Program-made: the position numbers and the translations under genes
Notes under the pieces: generated by a model
Databases searched by the model: none
What the model saw: the letters and a program-made list of their open reading frames with translations, nothing else
Told to the model about the DNA's origin: nothing
Shown here: piece by piece, positions 7,470-13,913 of the stretch
Layout: each line of letters starts with the position of its first letter
Numbering within the stretch: the first letter of the stretch is position 1
Assembly (NCBI RefSeq): GCF_009604375.1
Contig: NZ_WEGH01000004.1
Coordinates: 124,001 to 188,000 of the forward strand
DNA from: Actinomadura macrotermitis
GTDB lineage: Bacteria > Actinomycetota > Actinomycetes > Streptosporangiales > Streptosporangiaceae
Reading direction: 5' to 3'
Length of the DNA stretch: 64,000 nt

Positions 7470-8717
7470 TCACCCCCTGCCCTTCGCCAGCCACAGCAGT
7501 TCCTCAGCGGTCCTGCGCGCGTCACCGCGCTCGGCTTCGTAGTAGTTCTCCACGTGCAGGCCGCCCGAGACGGCACCGACTCGGGCCGGCATGCCCGCGA
7601 TCGCGTGCTTGCGTGAGGCGGCCGCGTGCGCGTACAGCTGCGCGGGCTGCATGACCAGGCCCTTCATCGCGGTGTCGACCTTCTCACCGCCCTTGGCGAC
7701 ACCGATGGCCATGCCCTCGCCGATGTTGTGGCCCAGGCCCATCATCAGCACGGAGGGGGAATTGATCCCCATGGCCTTCTTGATGAAGCCGGGGATCTTG
7801 TCCGTCACCGAGTTCTTGATGGCGTTGAGCAGATTGCCGGCCATGGACGTGATGCCGTGGATGAGACCCATGATCAGGTCACGGCCCTTGTTGAACAGGG
7901 TGCGGTTGACGTTCCCGAGACCGCGCGCCAGCTTGCCCGGCAGGTTCTGGAAGAAGCCCACCATGCCGGTGAACTTGCCGACGATCCAGTCCTTGACGGC
8001 GGTGGCGCCCTCCTTGATCTTGCCCCAGTTCTTCTTAATCACCAGGACGGCGATCCCGATGGGGCCGGTCAGGATGGCGAGCAGCAGCGGCCAGTTCTTC
8101 TTGATCCAGTCGAAGACGACCTTCCCGGCGTCCTTCAGCCACTTGACCGAGGCCGAGACCGCCTTCATCGCCCCCGAGACGATCTTCTTGAACGTCTTGG
8201 AATTGGTGACGGCCTCGATGAGCTTCTCCAGGAAGGGCTGCAGGAGCATCAGAATGAGCCCGGCCGGCCCGAGCGCCGACTTGAACCCGGCCCCGACCGC
8301 CTTGAGGCCGCCTCCGGCCAGCTTCCCCGCCGGCCCGAGGCCCTTCACTCCCTTGGAGGCGGCCCCCAGGCTCTTTCCACTCTTGGTCGCCTCGGTTCCG
8401 GCGGATGTCAAATCCTTCTTCAGTCCCGCGACGGCCTTGCCGCTCTGGGCTGCCCCCTTCTGGAGGGAGACCACTCCGGTCCCGGCGCTCCGCGCCTGGG
8501 TGCCGAGCTTCTGCAGGGCCGAGCCGGTGGGCGCGGCCTGCGCCTTGACCCTTCCAACGGAAGCGGCTGCCTGCTGGGCCTTACCTTGCACCCCCGAGAG
8601 CGCCTGCCCGGCTTTCACCGTCGATCCCTGCAGCCGGCCCAGCGCCGTAGAAGCGCCCTGCGCCGAAGCCTTGACCTTCGTCAGCCCTTGCGCCACGCGC
8701 GATAGCACTTGAGACAT
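7470..8717 (-). CDS. Tape measure protein (short)
   Basis: 415 aa from the ATG at 8717 with AGAGGA upstream (a TTG one codon earlier is less likely). The N-terminal 130 residues are an Ala/Gly/Ser/Lys-rich helical run with regular spacing. A hydrophobic segment (LGPAGLILMLLQPFLEKLIEA) follows at about 150-170 and a Trp/Ile-repeat region (WIKKNWPLLLAILTGPIGIA) around 205-225. The region GINSPSVLMMGLGHNIGEGM near residue 320 is a hallmark of tape-measure C-termini. At the usual 0.15 nm per residue this sets a tail of only about 60 nm, which is short for a siphophage. Confidence 0.9.
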   Translation of the reverse strand: MSQVLSRVAQGLTKVKASAQGASTALGRLQGSTVKAGQALSGVQGKAQQAAASVGRVKAQAAPTGSALQKLGTQARSAGTGVVSLQKGAAQSGKAVAGLKKDLTSAGTEATKSGKSLGAASKGVKGLGPAGKLAGGGLKAVGAGFKSALGPAGLILMLLQPFLEKLIEAVTNSKTFKKIVSGAMKAVSASVKWLKDAGKVVFDWIKKNWPLLLAILTGPIGIAVLVIKKNWGKIKEGATAVKDWIVGKFTGMVGFFQNLPGKLARGLGNVNRTLFNKGRDLIMGLIHGITSMAGNLLNAIKNSVTDKIPGFIKKAMGINSPSVLMMGLGHNIGEGMAIGVAKGGEKVDTAMKGLVMQPAQLYAHAAASRKHAIAGMPARVGAVSGGLHVENYYEAERGDARRTAEELLWLAKGRG

Positions 8718-8743
8718 CAAAATCCTCTTCTATACGATAGGCC

Positions 8744-9421
8744 TTACCCGGAAAGTCGCCGGAACGCTTTCTCCGCATTGAATGCGCTATTTTCGAGGCT
8801 TTCCAGAGCATCTTCCGTGGCCTCGGCATCAACTCTGACTTTTGCGATTCTCTTTGTATATTTATCTATTTTCCTCTCTTCGGACTCGATCTTGACCCTG
8901 AGCTTCTCTATTTCTTTAGCCGCCTCAATCGCGGCCTTCGTATCGGGATTTTCCCTGATTATTTTTTCGTAATTCTTGATCTCCTTTTCTCTGTTACGGT
9001 TTTTATCAATGCTCGTTCGAGCGCGATTTCTCAGCTCTTCCGGATCGTTGCGCGAGGTGAGCGCGTACCTCTTGAGTCGATCCGTGTAATCAAGGACGGC
9101 AAAGTCGGCTTTGAGGAACTTGAAGTCGAAGCTGGCCATCCCGACGGCCACGGCAGCGAGAAGCAGTTCGGGCTTGATGCCCGTAGCCTCACCCTTGAAG
9201 GCGCTCAGCTCGGTCGCCTTGACCGTCTCCCATTTAAGGGTTACGGCAGTCTCACTCCACTGCTTGACCTTTTTCTGCAGGTCGATCTCATAATTCTTCG
9301 CACCCCACTCCTTGAACTGCTGCTGCAGGGTCTTCTCTTTTTCTTTTGGCTCATACCCCTTCCTGTCGGCCCACTTCTGAATTTTCCCTTCAAGCTCTTC
9401 TTCGGTAACATATTTCCCCAT
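8744..9421 (-). CDS. AT-rich coiled-coil protein in tail cluster, unknown function
   Basis: 225 aa, RBS GAAAGGAAG. It is visibly much poorer in G/C than its neighbours and rich in Lys/Glu/Asn/Ile codons. A charged helical N-terminus (GKIQKWADRKGYEPKEKEKT) leads to a short hydrophobic stretch around residues 84-93 (LLLAAVAVGM). From about residue 140 to the end is a long coiled coil (KNREKEI/EIEKLRVKIESEERKIDKYT style heptads). It sits between the regulatory block and the tape measure, where phages normally have nothing or a chaperone. It may be a detached part of the tape measure, a scaffold, or an acquired cargo/effector. I do not recognise a family. Confidence 0.6.
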   Translation of the reverse strand: MGKYVTEEELEGKIQKWADRKGYEPKEKEKTLQQQFKEWGAKNYEIDLQKKVKQWSETAVTLKWETVKATELSAFKGEATGIKPELLLAAVAVGMASFDFKFLKADFAVLDYTDRLKRYALTSRNDPEELRNRARTSIDKNRNREKEIKNYEKIIRENPDTKAAIEAAKEIEKLRVKIESEERKIDKYTKRIAKVRVDAEATEDALESLENSAFNAEKAFRRLSG

Positions 9422-9447
9422 ATCGGCAACTTCCTTTCGAAAAGAAT

Positions 9448-9463
9448 CGCCCTTGCGGGGGCG
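9448..9463 (-). terminator. Small hairpin plus T-rich tail before coiled-coil gene
   Basis: On the minus strand the arms 9463-9459 and 9452-9448 form a 5-bp GC stem, followed by ATTCTTTTCG. It lies between the HTH gene (stop at 9560) and the coiled-coil gene. It probably separates the regulatory block from the distal tail genes, which then need their own promoter within the preceding approximately 100 nt or regulated read-through. Confidence 0.4.
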
Positions 9464-9559
9464 TCCTACAGGAACCGCTCACCGTGAAGCAGCCGGCGCC
9501 GATCGCGGCGCACTGCTGCGGACAGGAGTCGGGGAATCTTGGAGCGTCCACCCCTGGCT

Positions 9560-9766
9560 TCAAGCCGTACGGCGGGTGCCGCCGCGGTGGCGGGTGGCGC
9601 GTTCGGCCTTCAGCAGGTCCAGTTCGCGGACGAAGACGCGGCGGCCGATGCGCACGGCCGGCAGGTGGCCGCGGTGGATCCACTGGCGGATGGTCGAGGC
9701 GCCGACACCGACGCGTTCGCCGGCCTGCGGGATCGACAGGTAGGTGCGGGACAGGTCGCCGCTCAT
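9560..9766 (-). CDS. Excisionase-family HTH (HTH_17) DNA-binding protein
   Basis: 68 aa, start overlapping the upstream stop (ATGA). The sequence YLSIPQAGERVGVGASTIRQ then WIHRGHLPAVRIGRRVFVRE is the MerR-like/excisionase HTH_17 module, with the recognition helix around STIRQWIHRG and the short beta wing after it. The C-terminus is basic (RATRHRGGTRRTA). Such proteins act as recombination directionality factors or simple repressors. No integrase is present in the window, so a regulatory role in the tail locus is more likely than excision. Confidence 0.8.
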   Translation of the reverse strand: MSGDLSRTYLSIPQAGERVGVGASTIRQWIHRGHLPAVRIGRRVFVRELDLLKAERATRHRGGTRRTA

Positions 9767-10368
9767 GAGGCGCGGCGCCCGGCGGCGGGGGCGGGTACGC
9801 CGGTCCAGCCGCAGGCGCGGCAGCGGGCCGTGTCGGTGGTGTCGTCGTACTTCACCGTCAGCAGATCGCATTCGGGGCAGGGCGGGCACGGGCGGCGGGG
9901 CGGGGCGGCCGGCGCCACGCGGGCGGAGAGCCGGCGGTGCAGGCTCAGCACCTCGTGACCGAAATCGGCCGCGCCCGGGAAGACGAGCAGGCCGTCCACG
10001 TGGGCGCCGAGCCAGGCGATGCAGGCCGCCAGGGTCGGGGCGTAGCGGCCTCGCCGCGGCCGCGGGGCGAAGCGGCGCGTCTCCCGGTAGGCGTCCTCCC
10101 AGCCCAGCAGGGTGTGCAGCAGCTCGTCCAGGTCGTCGACGGCGGACGAGGGAGAGGGGCGGGACCGGGAGCCCGACACCCGCTCGGCCGGGCCGTTGCG
10201 GCGCTGGTCGAGCGCGGCGCCCGTGCGGGCGGCGAGGTCGTCGAGTTCGGCGAGCCGCTTGCGGACCAGCGACGCGCAACGGCGGCACCAGATCGGCTCG
10301 CCCTCGGTGGGACGGCCGGGCTCGTCGCCGGAGCGACGGCGGTTGCAAGGGCCTGGGCAGGCGGACAT
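9763..10368 (-). CDS. Zinc-ribbon protein of mobile/phage-type regulatory block
   Basis: 201 aa. There are two Cys-rich ends: an N-terminal CPGPC then CRRC pair (residues about 4-31), and a C-terminal CPPCPEC ... CRACGW zinc ribbon (about 160-190). Between them is a helical DDLDELLHTLLGWEDAYRET region. This layout is common in small proteins of actinobacterial prophages and integrative elements next to HTH_17 proteins, but I know no defined function. It is translationally coupled to the HTH gene downstream; a DNA- or RNA-contacting co-regulator is my inference. Confidence 0.6.
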   Translation of the reverse strand: MSACPGPCNRRRSGDEPGRPTEGEPIWCRRCASLVRKRLAELDDLAARTGAALDQRRNGPAERVSGSRSRPSPSSAVDDLDELLHTLLGWEDAYRETRRFAPRPRRGRYAPTLAACIAWLGAHVDGLLVFPGAADFGHEVLSLHRRLSARVAPAAPPRRPCPPCPECDLLTVKYDDTTDTARCRACGWTGVPAPAAGRRAS

Positions 10369-10428
10369 GGGGCTCCTCGATGGATCGGGCCGACCAGGCG
10401 TGCTGCGGTCACGCCTGGTCGCCGTGCG

Positions 10429-10692
10429 TCAGGCCGAGCGGCGGAACGTGGTGAGGCGGAGGCGCAGGCGGGCGGCCGTCCGCTCGCGTTCGGTGGTGCC
10501 GCCCCAGATGCCTTCGAGCGACTCGTCCTCCAGCGCCTGTGACAGGCACTGCTCGCGCACCGGGCACCCGGCGCAGATGCGCTTGGCACTGGCGATGGCG
10601 GCGCGCTCGGCCGCCTTGGCGAAGAACAGTTCCGGATCGGCGTCACGGCACCGTGCGCCGGGGTGCCAGGACTGCTCGGTGGTGAGCATCAC
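10429..10692 (-). CDS. WhiB-family iron-sulfur regulator
   Basis: 87 aa. The four [4Fe-4S] cysteines are C15, C40, C43 and C49 (CAGCPVREQC), followed by the G(V/I)WGG turn (EGIWGGTTERER) and a basic C-terminus. These are the diagnostic WhiB features; length is normal. The start is GTG (10692) or ATG (10689); the GTG overlaps the upstream small ORF as GTGA. WhiB proteins act with the principal sigma factor. Phage-borne WhiB proteins (for example in mycobacteriophage TM4) are known, so this copy probably belongs to the tail locus control circuit rather than to sporulation. Confidence 0.92.
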   Translation of the reverse strand: MMLTTEQSWHPGARCRDADPELFFAKAAERAAIASAKRICAGCPVREQCLSQALEDESLEGIWGGTTERERTAARLRLRLTTFRRSA

Positions 10693-10853
10693 CGTTCTCC
10701 CTTCCTGCCGTGGACGGACCGGCGCGGGCGGGGGCCGCCGGCGCGCACCTCCTCGATGACGACCTCGAGTACGGCCAGGCCGGAGACAAGGGCCATCGAC
10801 ACCAGTACGACCAGCCCGACCGCGAGAGCGGCCTGCTCGAGAAGCGCCGGCAT
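10689..10853 (-). CDS. 54-aa single-pass membrane protein
   Basis: This small ORF runs from ATG 10853 to TGA 10689. It encodes one strong transmembrane helix (ALAVGLVVLVSMALVSGLAV) near residues 9-28 and a basic cytoplasmic tail (GGPRPRRSVHGRKGER). The stop overlaps the WhiB start, and an AAGGGAG for WhiB lies inside its end. The start overlaps the stop of a 14-codon ORF (TGATG). The tight coupling argues that it is translated. Function unknown; membrane topology and linkage to WhiB suggest a sensory or antagonist peptide, which is speculative. Confidence 0.55.
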   Translation of the reverse strand: MPALLEQAALAVGLVVLVSMALVSGLAVLEVVIEEVRAGGPRPRRSVHGRKGER

Positions 10854-10897
10854 CAGCGGGCCTTCGCCGGGCGACTGTGGAACATCTGCATGTTCAT
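10853..10897 (-). CDS. 14-codon leader ORF before membrane peptide and WhiB
   Basis: ATG at 10897, with alternative in-frame ATGs at 10891 and 10885. GAAGGA lies immediately upstream and better fits the 10891 start. The ORF ends in TGATG with the next ORF. It is rich in Met (MNMQMFHSRPAKAR). It may be only a coupling leader. Confidence 0.35.
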   Translation of the reverse strand: MNMQMFHSRPAKAR

Positions 10898-10924
10898 TCC
10901 TTCGAAGTACGCACAGAGTTGTCG

Positions 10925-11143
10925 TTAGTTGATGGTTATTGACGATTTATCGACCGCCAACGCTTCCGCCAGAGCGTCCACCACCGGCAATGAGGCACGT
11001 GTCCGGCGCCCGGTCTCCAGCATGGACAGGTACGAGGTGTCGATGCCCGCGAGTGCAGCTAGATCGGCCTGCCTGAGCGCATGGCCGCGGCGCAGGGCGC
11101 GCAGCGCCACCCCATCTACATGAACCAGAAGTTGACGTTTCAT
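10925..11143 (-). CDS. XRE-family HTH repressor (Cro/CI-like)
   Basis: About 72 aa from the ATG at 11143; an alternative GTG at 11215 would add 24 residues. The HTH reads ALRRGHALRQADLAALAGID then TSYLSMLETGRRTRASLPVV, a typical Cro/CI-type domain, with nothing beyond it, so it is a bare DNA-binding module. It is divergent from a second XRE gene across about 200 bp. Predicted to repress its own promoter and the block behind it (membrane peptide, WhiB, Zn-ribbon, HTH_17). A TTATCT box 6 nt before the ATG suggests a possibly leaderless message. Confidence 0.75.
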   Translation of the reverse strand: MKRQLLVHVDGVALRALRRGHALRQADLAALAGIDTSYLSMLETGRRTRASLPVVDALAEALAVDKSSITIN

Positions 11144-11348
11144 GACGCCAGATAATGTCAACAAGGTGCGGTCATGGCGAGTAAAAACTTGACGGTTTGC
11201 AGTGATCATCTTCACTTAACGATCTCGTCTCGGCGGTAAACCGATCGGCCGCCACGTCGTTGATCAGCAACGTCACCACGCCCAGACTTCACTCGCCGGC
11301 CTGCCGAAGGAGCGGCATACTGACGCTCGGCTCCGACAGAATGAAGCG
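11144..11348. promoter_or_regulatory. Divergent control region between two XRE genes
   Basis: About 205 bp, clearly more A/T-rich than its surroundings toward the left. It contains an inverted repeat CGTTG-ATCAG-CAACG at 11258-11272, a TTGACG at 11189-11194 and a TTGACA near 11160 on the minus strand. These are candidates for operators of the two XRE proteins. No further gene is seen here. Confidence 0.4.
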
Positions 11349-11843
11349 ATGTCCTTGCAAAGTCACGCACACGTGGGCGCCGCGGTGGCCACCCGCCGTG
11401 TCCAGCTCGGCCTGCGCCAAAGCGACCTGGCCGTAGCCGCCGGTGTGTCGGAGACGACGGTCCGCAACATCGAGGCCGGCCGGATCGGCGGCCGGCCCAC
11501 CAAATGGCCGTTGGTCGAGCGGGCGCTCGGCTGGGCCCCCGGCTCCTTCGAGGTGCTCGAGGCCGGGGAGCAGCCACGGCAGCTGGACGCCTCACCTTCC
11601 GAGCCGCCGAGCGGGGAATGGGCCGCACGGCTGCCCAAACGCGTGCGGGACGAGCTGGCCGAGCACGAGCTGTTCGATTCGGCCGTGCTGGACATCGCCG
11701 GCGGCCTGAGAGTGATCGTGCTCGCGCTGGAGACGGACCCGCCGCCGCCCGAGCGGCACGGCAGGCGGCGGCGGGTCGAGCGCTGGGAAGGCGTCCAGCG
11801 CCAGATCCACGCCGCCGCCACCGAGTCGGGCGACCCGTCCTGA
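11349..11843 (+). CDS. XRE-family HTH regulator with C-terminal extension
   Basis: 164 aa, the only plus-strand gene within the tail cluster. The N-terminal HTH (RVQLGLRQSDLAVAAGVSET, TVRNIEAGRIGGRPTKWPLV, then LVERALGW) is an XRE module. The remaining 90 residues contain an EWAARLPKRVRDELAEHELF segment and a VRVIVLALE-like strand, seen in actinobacterial XRE regulators and not enzymatic. It is divergent from the smaller XRE repressor, and its 3-prime end faces the tail-chaperone gene. Likely a switch partner controlling the tail genes. Confidence 0.75.
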   Translation: MSLQSHAHVGAAVATRRVQLGLRQSDLAVAAGVSETTVRNIEAGRIGGRPTKWPLVERALGWAPGSFEVLEAGEQPRQLDASPSEPPSGEWAARLPKRVRDELAEHELFDSAVLDIAGGLRVIVLALETDPPPPERHGRRRRVERWEGVQRQIHAAATESGDPS

Positions 11844-11896
11844 GCGGGCAGGAAGCCGTCATCGGTCCTCGTGGGGCATGGTGGACGGACTCTCGT

Positions 11897-12573
11897 TCAC
11901 AGCCCGCTGAAGAAGGCCGCGATGTCCGTTCCGTCCGTCACCGGGTCCTCCTCCGGGTCCTCGTCCATCCCTGGCCGGGGCAGCGGGACCGGAGGATCGG
12001 GAACCGTGTCGTGCTCGGCGGTGTGCGCCGCCGTGAACAACCAGTTGCCGATCGCCAGCTGATCCACCGCACTCGCCATCAGATGCTCGCCCAGGCCCCA
12101 CTGGGCCTCTTCGCCCTGCAGCTCCTGGACGAACGCACTGTCGCGCGGCAGGTGCTGGACCAGCACCCGCACCCGCCGCGCGGACAGCGTGCCGCGGTGG
12201 TAATCGAGAAGGTCCACGCCGTAGAACCGGAGAAGGTCCGCCTCGATCGCCTCGGCGTGCTCGGTCAGGAGCTCGTCGAGGCCGAGGATTCCCCCGCGAA
12301 CATCCCCGACTCCTCCCCGTACGCCTCGATCAGGGCCTGGACGTCCTGCACGCTGGCCTCGTGCCGGCGGAAGCGCTCGTACTGCTCCGCGCCGAGCAGG
12401 AGCTCCAGCATGCCCGCCACATCGGAGGAGTCGAGCTCACCGAGCCGCTGCACCACCGTGTGCGGAAGCTCGCTCGGCAGCGAGTAGACCTCGCCCTCGA
12501 ACTCGAACTCCCACCGCTCGCCGAGCGCCTCCAGCCGCTGGGCCCGGACGGCGTTGACGTTGTAGCGGGCCAT
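11897..12573 (-). CDS. Tail assembly chaperone GT-type fusion made by -1 frameshift
   Basis: The T-part frame (ending 11897) has no good start codon of its own but is open upstream into the end of the G-part. Joining the frames at the G5AA site (12289-12295) gives about 225 aa: 94 residues of G, then 131 of T. The T-part begins GILGLDELLTEHAEAIEADL and LRFYGVDLLDYHRGTLSARR, the typical sequence of actinophage tail-chaperone second domains, which supports the fusion. The fused protein coats the tape measure and recruits tube subunits. The last 30 residues are acidic and Pro-rich. The GTG at 12217 is an unlikely independent start. Confidence 0.8.
12265..12573 (-). CDS. Tail assembly chaperone, G-type short form
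   Basis: 102 aa, start overlapping the tail-tube stop (ATGA). Typical features are the opening RAQRLEALGERWEFEFEGEV, a helical middle (SDVAGMLELLLGAEQYERFR) and an acidic end. It binds tape measure during tail assembly and is not in the mature tail. The last eight codons are read only when ribosomes do not slip. Gene order (tube, chaperone) is the classical siphophage order. Confidence 0.85.
   Translation of the reverse strand: MARYNVNAVRAQRLEALGERWEFEFEGEVYSLPSELPHTVVQRLGELDSSDVAGMLELLLGAEQYERFRRHEASVQDVQALIEAYGEESGMFAGESSASTSS
12289..12295 (-). other. Slippery site for -1 programmed frameshift
   Basis: On the minus strand the heptamer is G GGG GAA in the zero frame, eight codons before the short-form stop. 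A -1 slip re-pairs the P-site Gly tRNA on GGG and continues into the T frame, which stays open for 131 codons. Location and frame agree with the conserved -1 shift of phage tail chaperones. Confidence 0.75.
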
Positions 12574-13127
12574 CACTTGGCCATCCAGCTCGCCAGCGGC
12601 TTGGCGGGCGTGCTGTCGGTGGCGATGGCGTTGATGGTGACGCCCAGCTTGACCGGGCTGGACTTGACGAACTGGACCTCGTCCATCTCGGTCACCACCG
12701 CGCGGGGCACGTAGAACCGGGTGACGGTGCCGCCGTCCACGAACTCCACGCCCAGCGCGAACTCGGCCGCCACCGGCGCCGCGTCGATGTCGTACCGGAT
12801 GATGCCGGCCGCGTCCGGGGTCAGCGCGTTGGTGCCGGAACCCATCACGAACGGAAGGGTGTCGGCATTGACCTGGAGCAGCTGGAACTTCACCGTCAGG
12901 TCGCGGTCGGTCTGAATGAAACGCACCGCGGCCGAGGTCTGCCAGGCGTCGACCGGGTCGATCTTGTCCTTCTTGGTGAGCTTGATGCCGTCGTTGGTGG
13001 TGTAACCCAGATCCTTCCACGCAGCGGTGACGGCAGTGCCGGGAAGAGCCATATCGGTGTTCTTCGGAGCAATCAGCACCCGGCCGTTGCCGGCAACGCG
13101 GATCTCGGTCGCATTAATTCCAGCCAT
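12573..13127 (-). CDS. Major tail tube protein
   Basis: 184 aa. Sequence such as IRVAGNGRVLIAPKNTDMAL, then WKDLGYTTNDGIKLTKKDKI, and a C-terminal TRFYVPRAVVTEMDEVQFVK stretch match actinophage major tail (tube) proteins with the HK97/lambda gpV-like beta-barrel. The family forms stacked hexameric rings. No contractile sheath gene is present, so the particle must be a flexible, non-contractile tail. Spacing to the tail terminator gene is 15 nt. Highly confident. Confidence 0.9.
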   Translation of the reverse strand: MAGINATEIRVAGNGRVLIAPKNTDMALPGTAVTAAWKDLGYTTNDGIKLTKKDKIDPVDAWQTSAAVRFIQTDRDLTVKFQLLQVNADTLPFVMGSGTNALTPDAAGIIRYDIDAAPVAAEFALGVEFVDGGTVTRFYVPRAVVTEMDEVQFVKSSPVKLGVTINAIATDSTPAKPLASWMAK

Positions 13128-13141
13128 CGTTTTTCCCTCGC

Positions 13142-13552
13142 TTACTTGAATCGGATGAGCAGACGTACGTTGAGGACGTAGCGCGTGAACGCCGGTCGGT
13201 TGCGATCGGTGAGCCGCCGCAGTCCGCGCACTCCCCCCTCCTCGGAGACATCGGAGACGACGACCCCCGGCAGGTCGGCCTCGGGAAGGTCGGCGAGCAG
13301 TGCCCGGACCTTGAGGATCAGCGCGTGCGCCGCCGGCAGATCCGGTCCGTAGGTCTCGATCCGCAGCTGGGCGTCATCGATGACCTCGTCCTCGCGGTAC
13401 GAGCCGCCGTCGCGGATCAGCACCACCGCGGGCACGGTGCCGTCCGTGCCCGCCGGGGGCAGCGGCCCGATCGCCACCCCGGCCAGCTCGGGGCGCGCCC
13501 GCAACCGGTCCCCGACGAGCTTTTCCACATCCGGAAAGATCTGTGCCGACAT
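13142..13552 (-). CDS. Tail terminator / completion protein
   Basis: 136 aa from the ATG at 13552 with GGAGGG upstream. Features: FPDVEKLVGDRLRARPELAG, an acidic IRDGGSYREDEVIDDAQLRI strand pair and a C-terminal RYVLNVRLLIRFK. These match the small alpha/beta tail terminator (neck-adjacent) proteins that cap the tube before head joining. It is the first gene of the tail operon. In a headless particle it would still cap tail length. No connector or capsid gene precedes it. Confidence 0.75.
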   Translation of the reverse strand: MSAQIFPDVEKLVGDRLRARPELAGVAIGPLPPAGTDGTVPAVVLIRDGGSYREDEVIDDAQLRIETYGPDLPAAHALILKVRALLADLPEADLPGVVVSDVSEEGGVRGLRRLTDRNRPAFTRYVLNVRLLIRFK

Positions 13553-13585
13553 CGTCCCTCCTCTCTTCGCGGCACCCGGCCAATC

Positions 13586-13641
13586 GAGCACCACCGTCGA
13601 AAAACAGTGTTACGGCGCCCCCTGGCCTCTGCAATTGACTG
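13586..13641. repeat. 56-bp imperfect direct repeat, copy 1
   Basis: Begins GAGCACCACC and ends GCAATTGACTG. It matches copy 2 at 42 of 56 positions without gaps. It lies 34 bp upstream of the tail terminator start. Possible operator or duplication scar. Confidence 0.65.
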
Positions 13642-13675
13642 AGGCGGCCACCGCGACCTGAGCCGAGAATGGAAA

Positions 13676-13705
13676 GCCCGCCGGACATCAATATGACCGG
13701 CGGGC
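13676..13705. terminator. Hairpin terminator between the repeats
   Basis: Perfect 9-bp arms GCCCGCCGG / CCGGCGGGC with a 12-nt loop. TTCCC follows on plus and TTTCC on minus, so it can work in both directions and isolates the tail operon promoter region from the kinase side. Confidence 0.65.
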
Positions 13706-13728
13706 TTCCCTGTGGCCTCCTGAATATG

Positions 13729-13784
13729 GAGCACCACCATCGGAACAGATGGTGACGGCCCCACGGGTCCGCCGCAATTGACTG
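13729..13784. repeat. 56-bp imperfect direct repeat, copy 2
   Basis: The same length as copy 1, starting 143 bp after it. It contains a 7-bp hairpin (CACCATC / GATGGTG, 13733-13752) that is only partly kept in copy 1. Confidence 0.65.
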
Positions 13785-13913
13785 GGCTTCGCAACAGGAT
13801 GTTCACCGGCCCGGCGTCTCCCGGCGGAAACGTCACCGGCCGGAATCCGCCGGGGCGCTGCGGTACGGTCGCCTGAACCAGTGATCGGACACGGGGACGG
13901 GAGACGCGGCGCC

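Larger units (their letters stand above)
13553..13913. promoter_or_regulatory. Control region between tail operon and kinase gene
   Basis: About 360 bp without a gene. It holds two 56-bp imperfect direct repeats and a hairpin terminator between them. It also has a short hairpin inside the second repeat and a TACGGT box at 13864-13869 that could be the -10 of the kinase gene. The tail operon promoter must be here or overlap the first repeat. Confidence 0.6.

Noticed and set aside
12265..12573. Sequencing frameshift in one chaperone gene
   Set aside because: The slippery heptamer, frame direction (-1) and position match the conserved programmed shift.
1443..13552. Contractile injection system or R-type tailocin
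   Set aside because: No sheath, baseplate spike/VgrG, or AAA+ remodeller; the tube, Dit and tape-measure order is siphophage-like.
1443..13552. Intact prophage
   Set aside because: No integrase, capsid, portal, terminase or replication genes in the window, and flanks look chromosomal.
13586..13784. CRISPR array
   Set aside because: Only two imperfect 56-bp repeats with a single large spacer and no cas genes.
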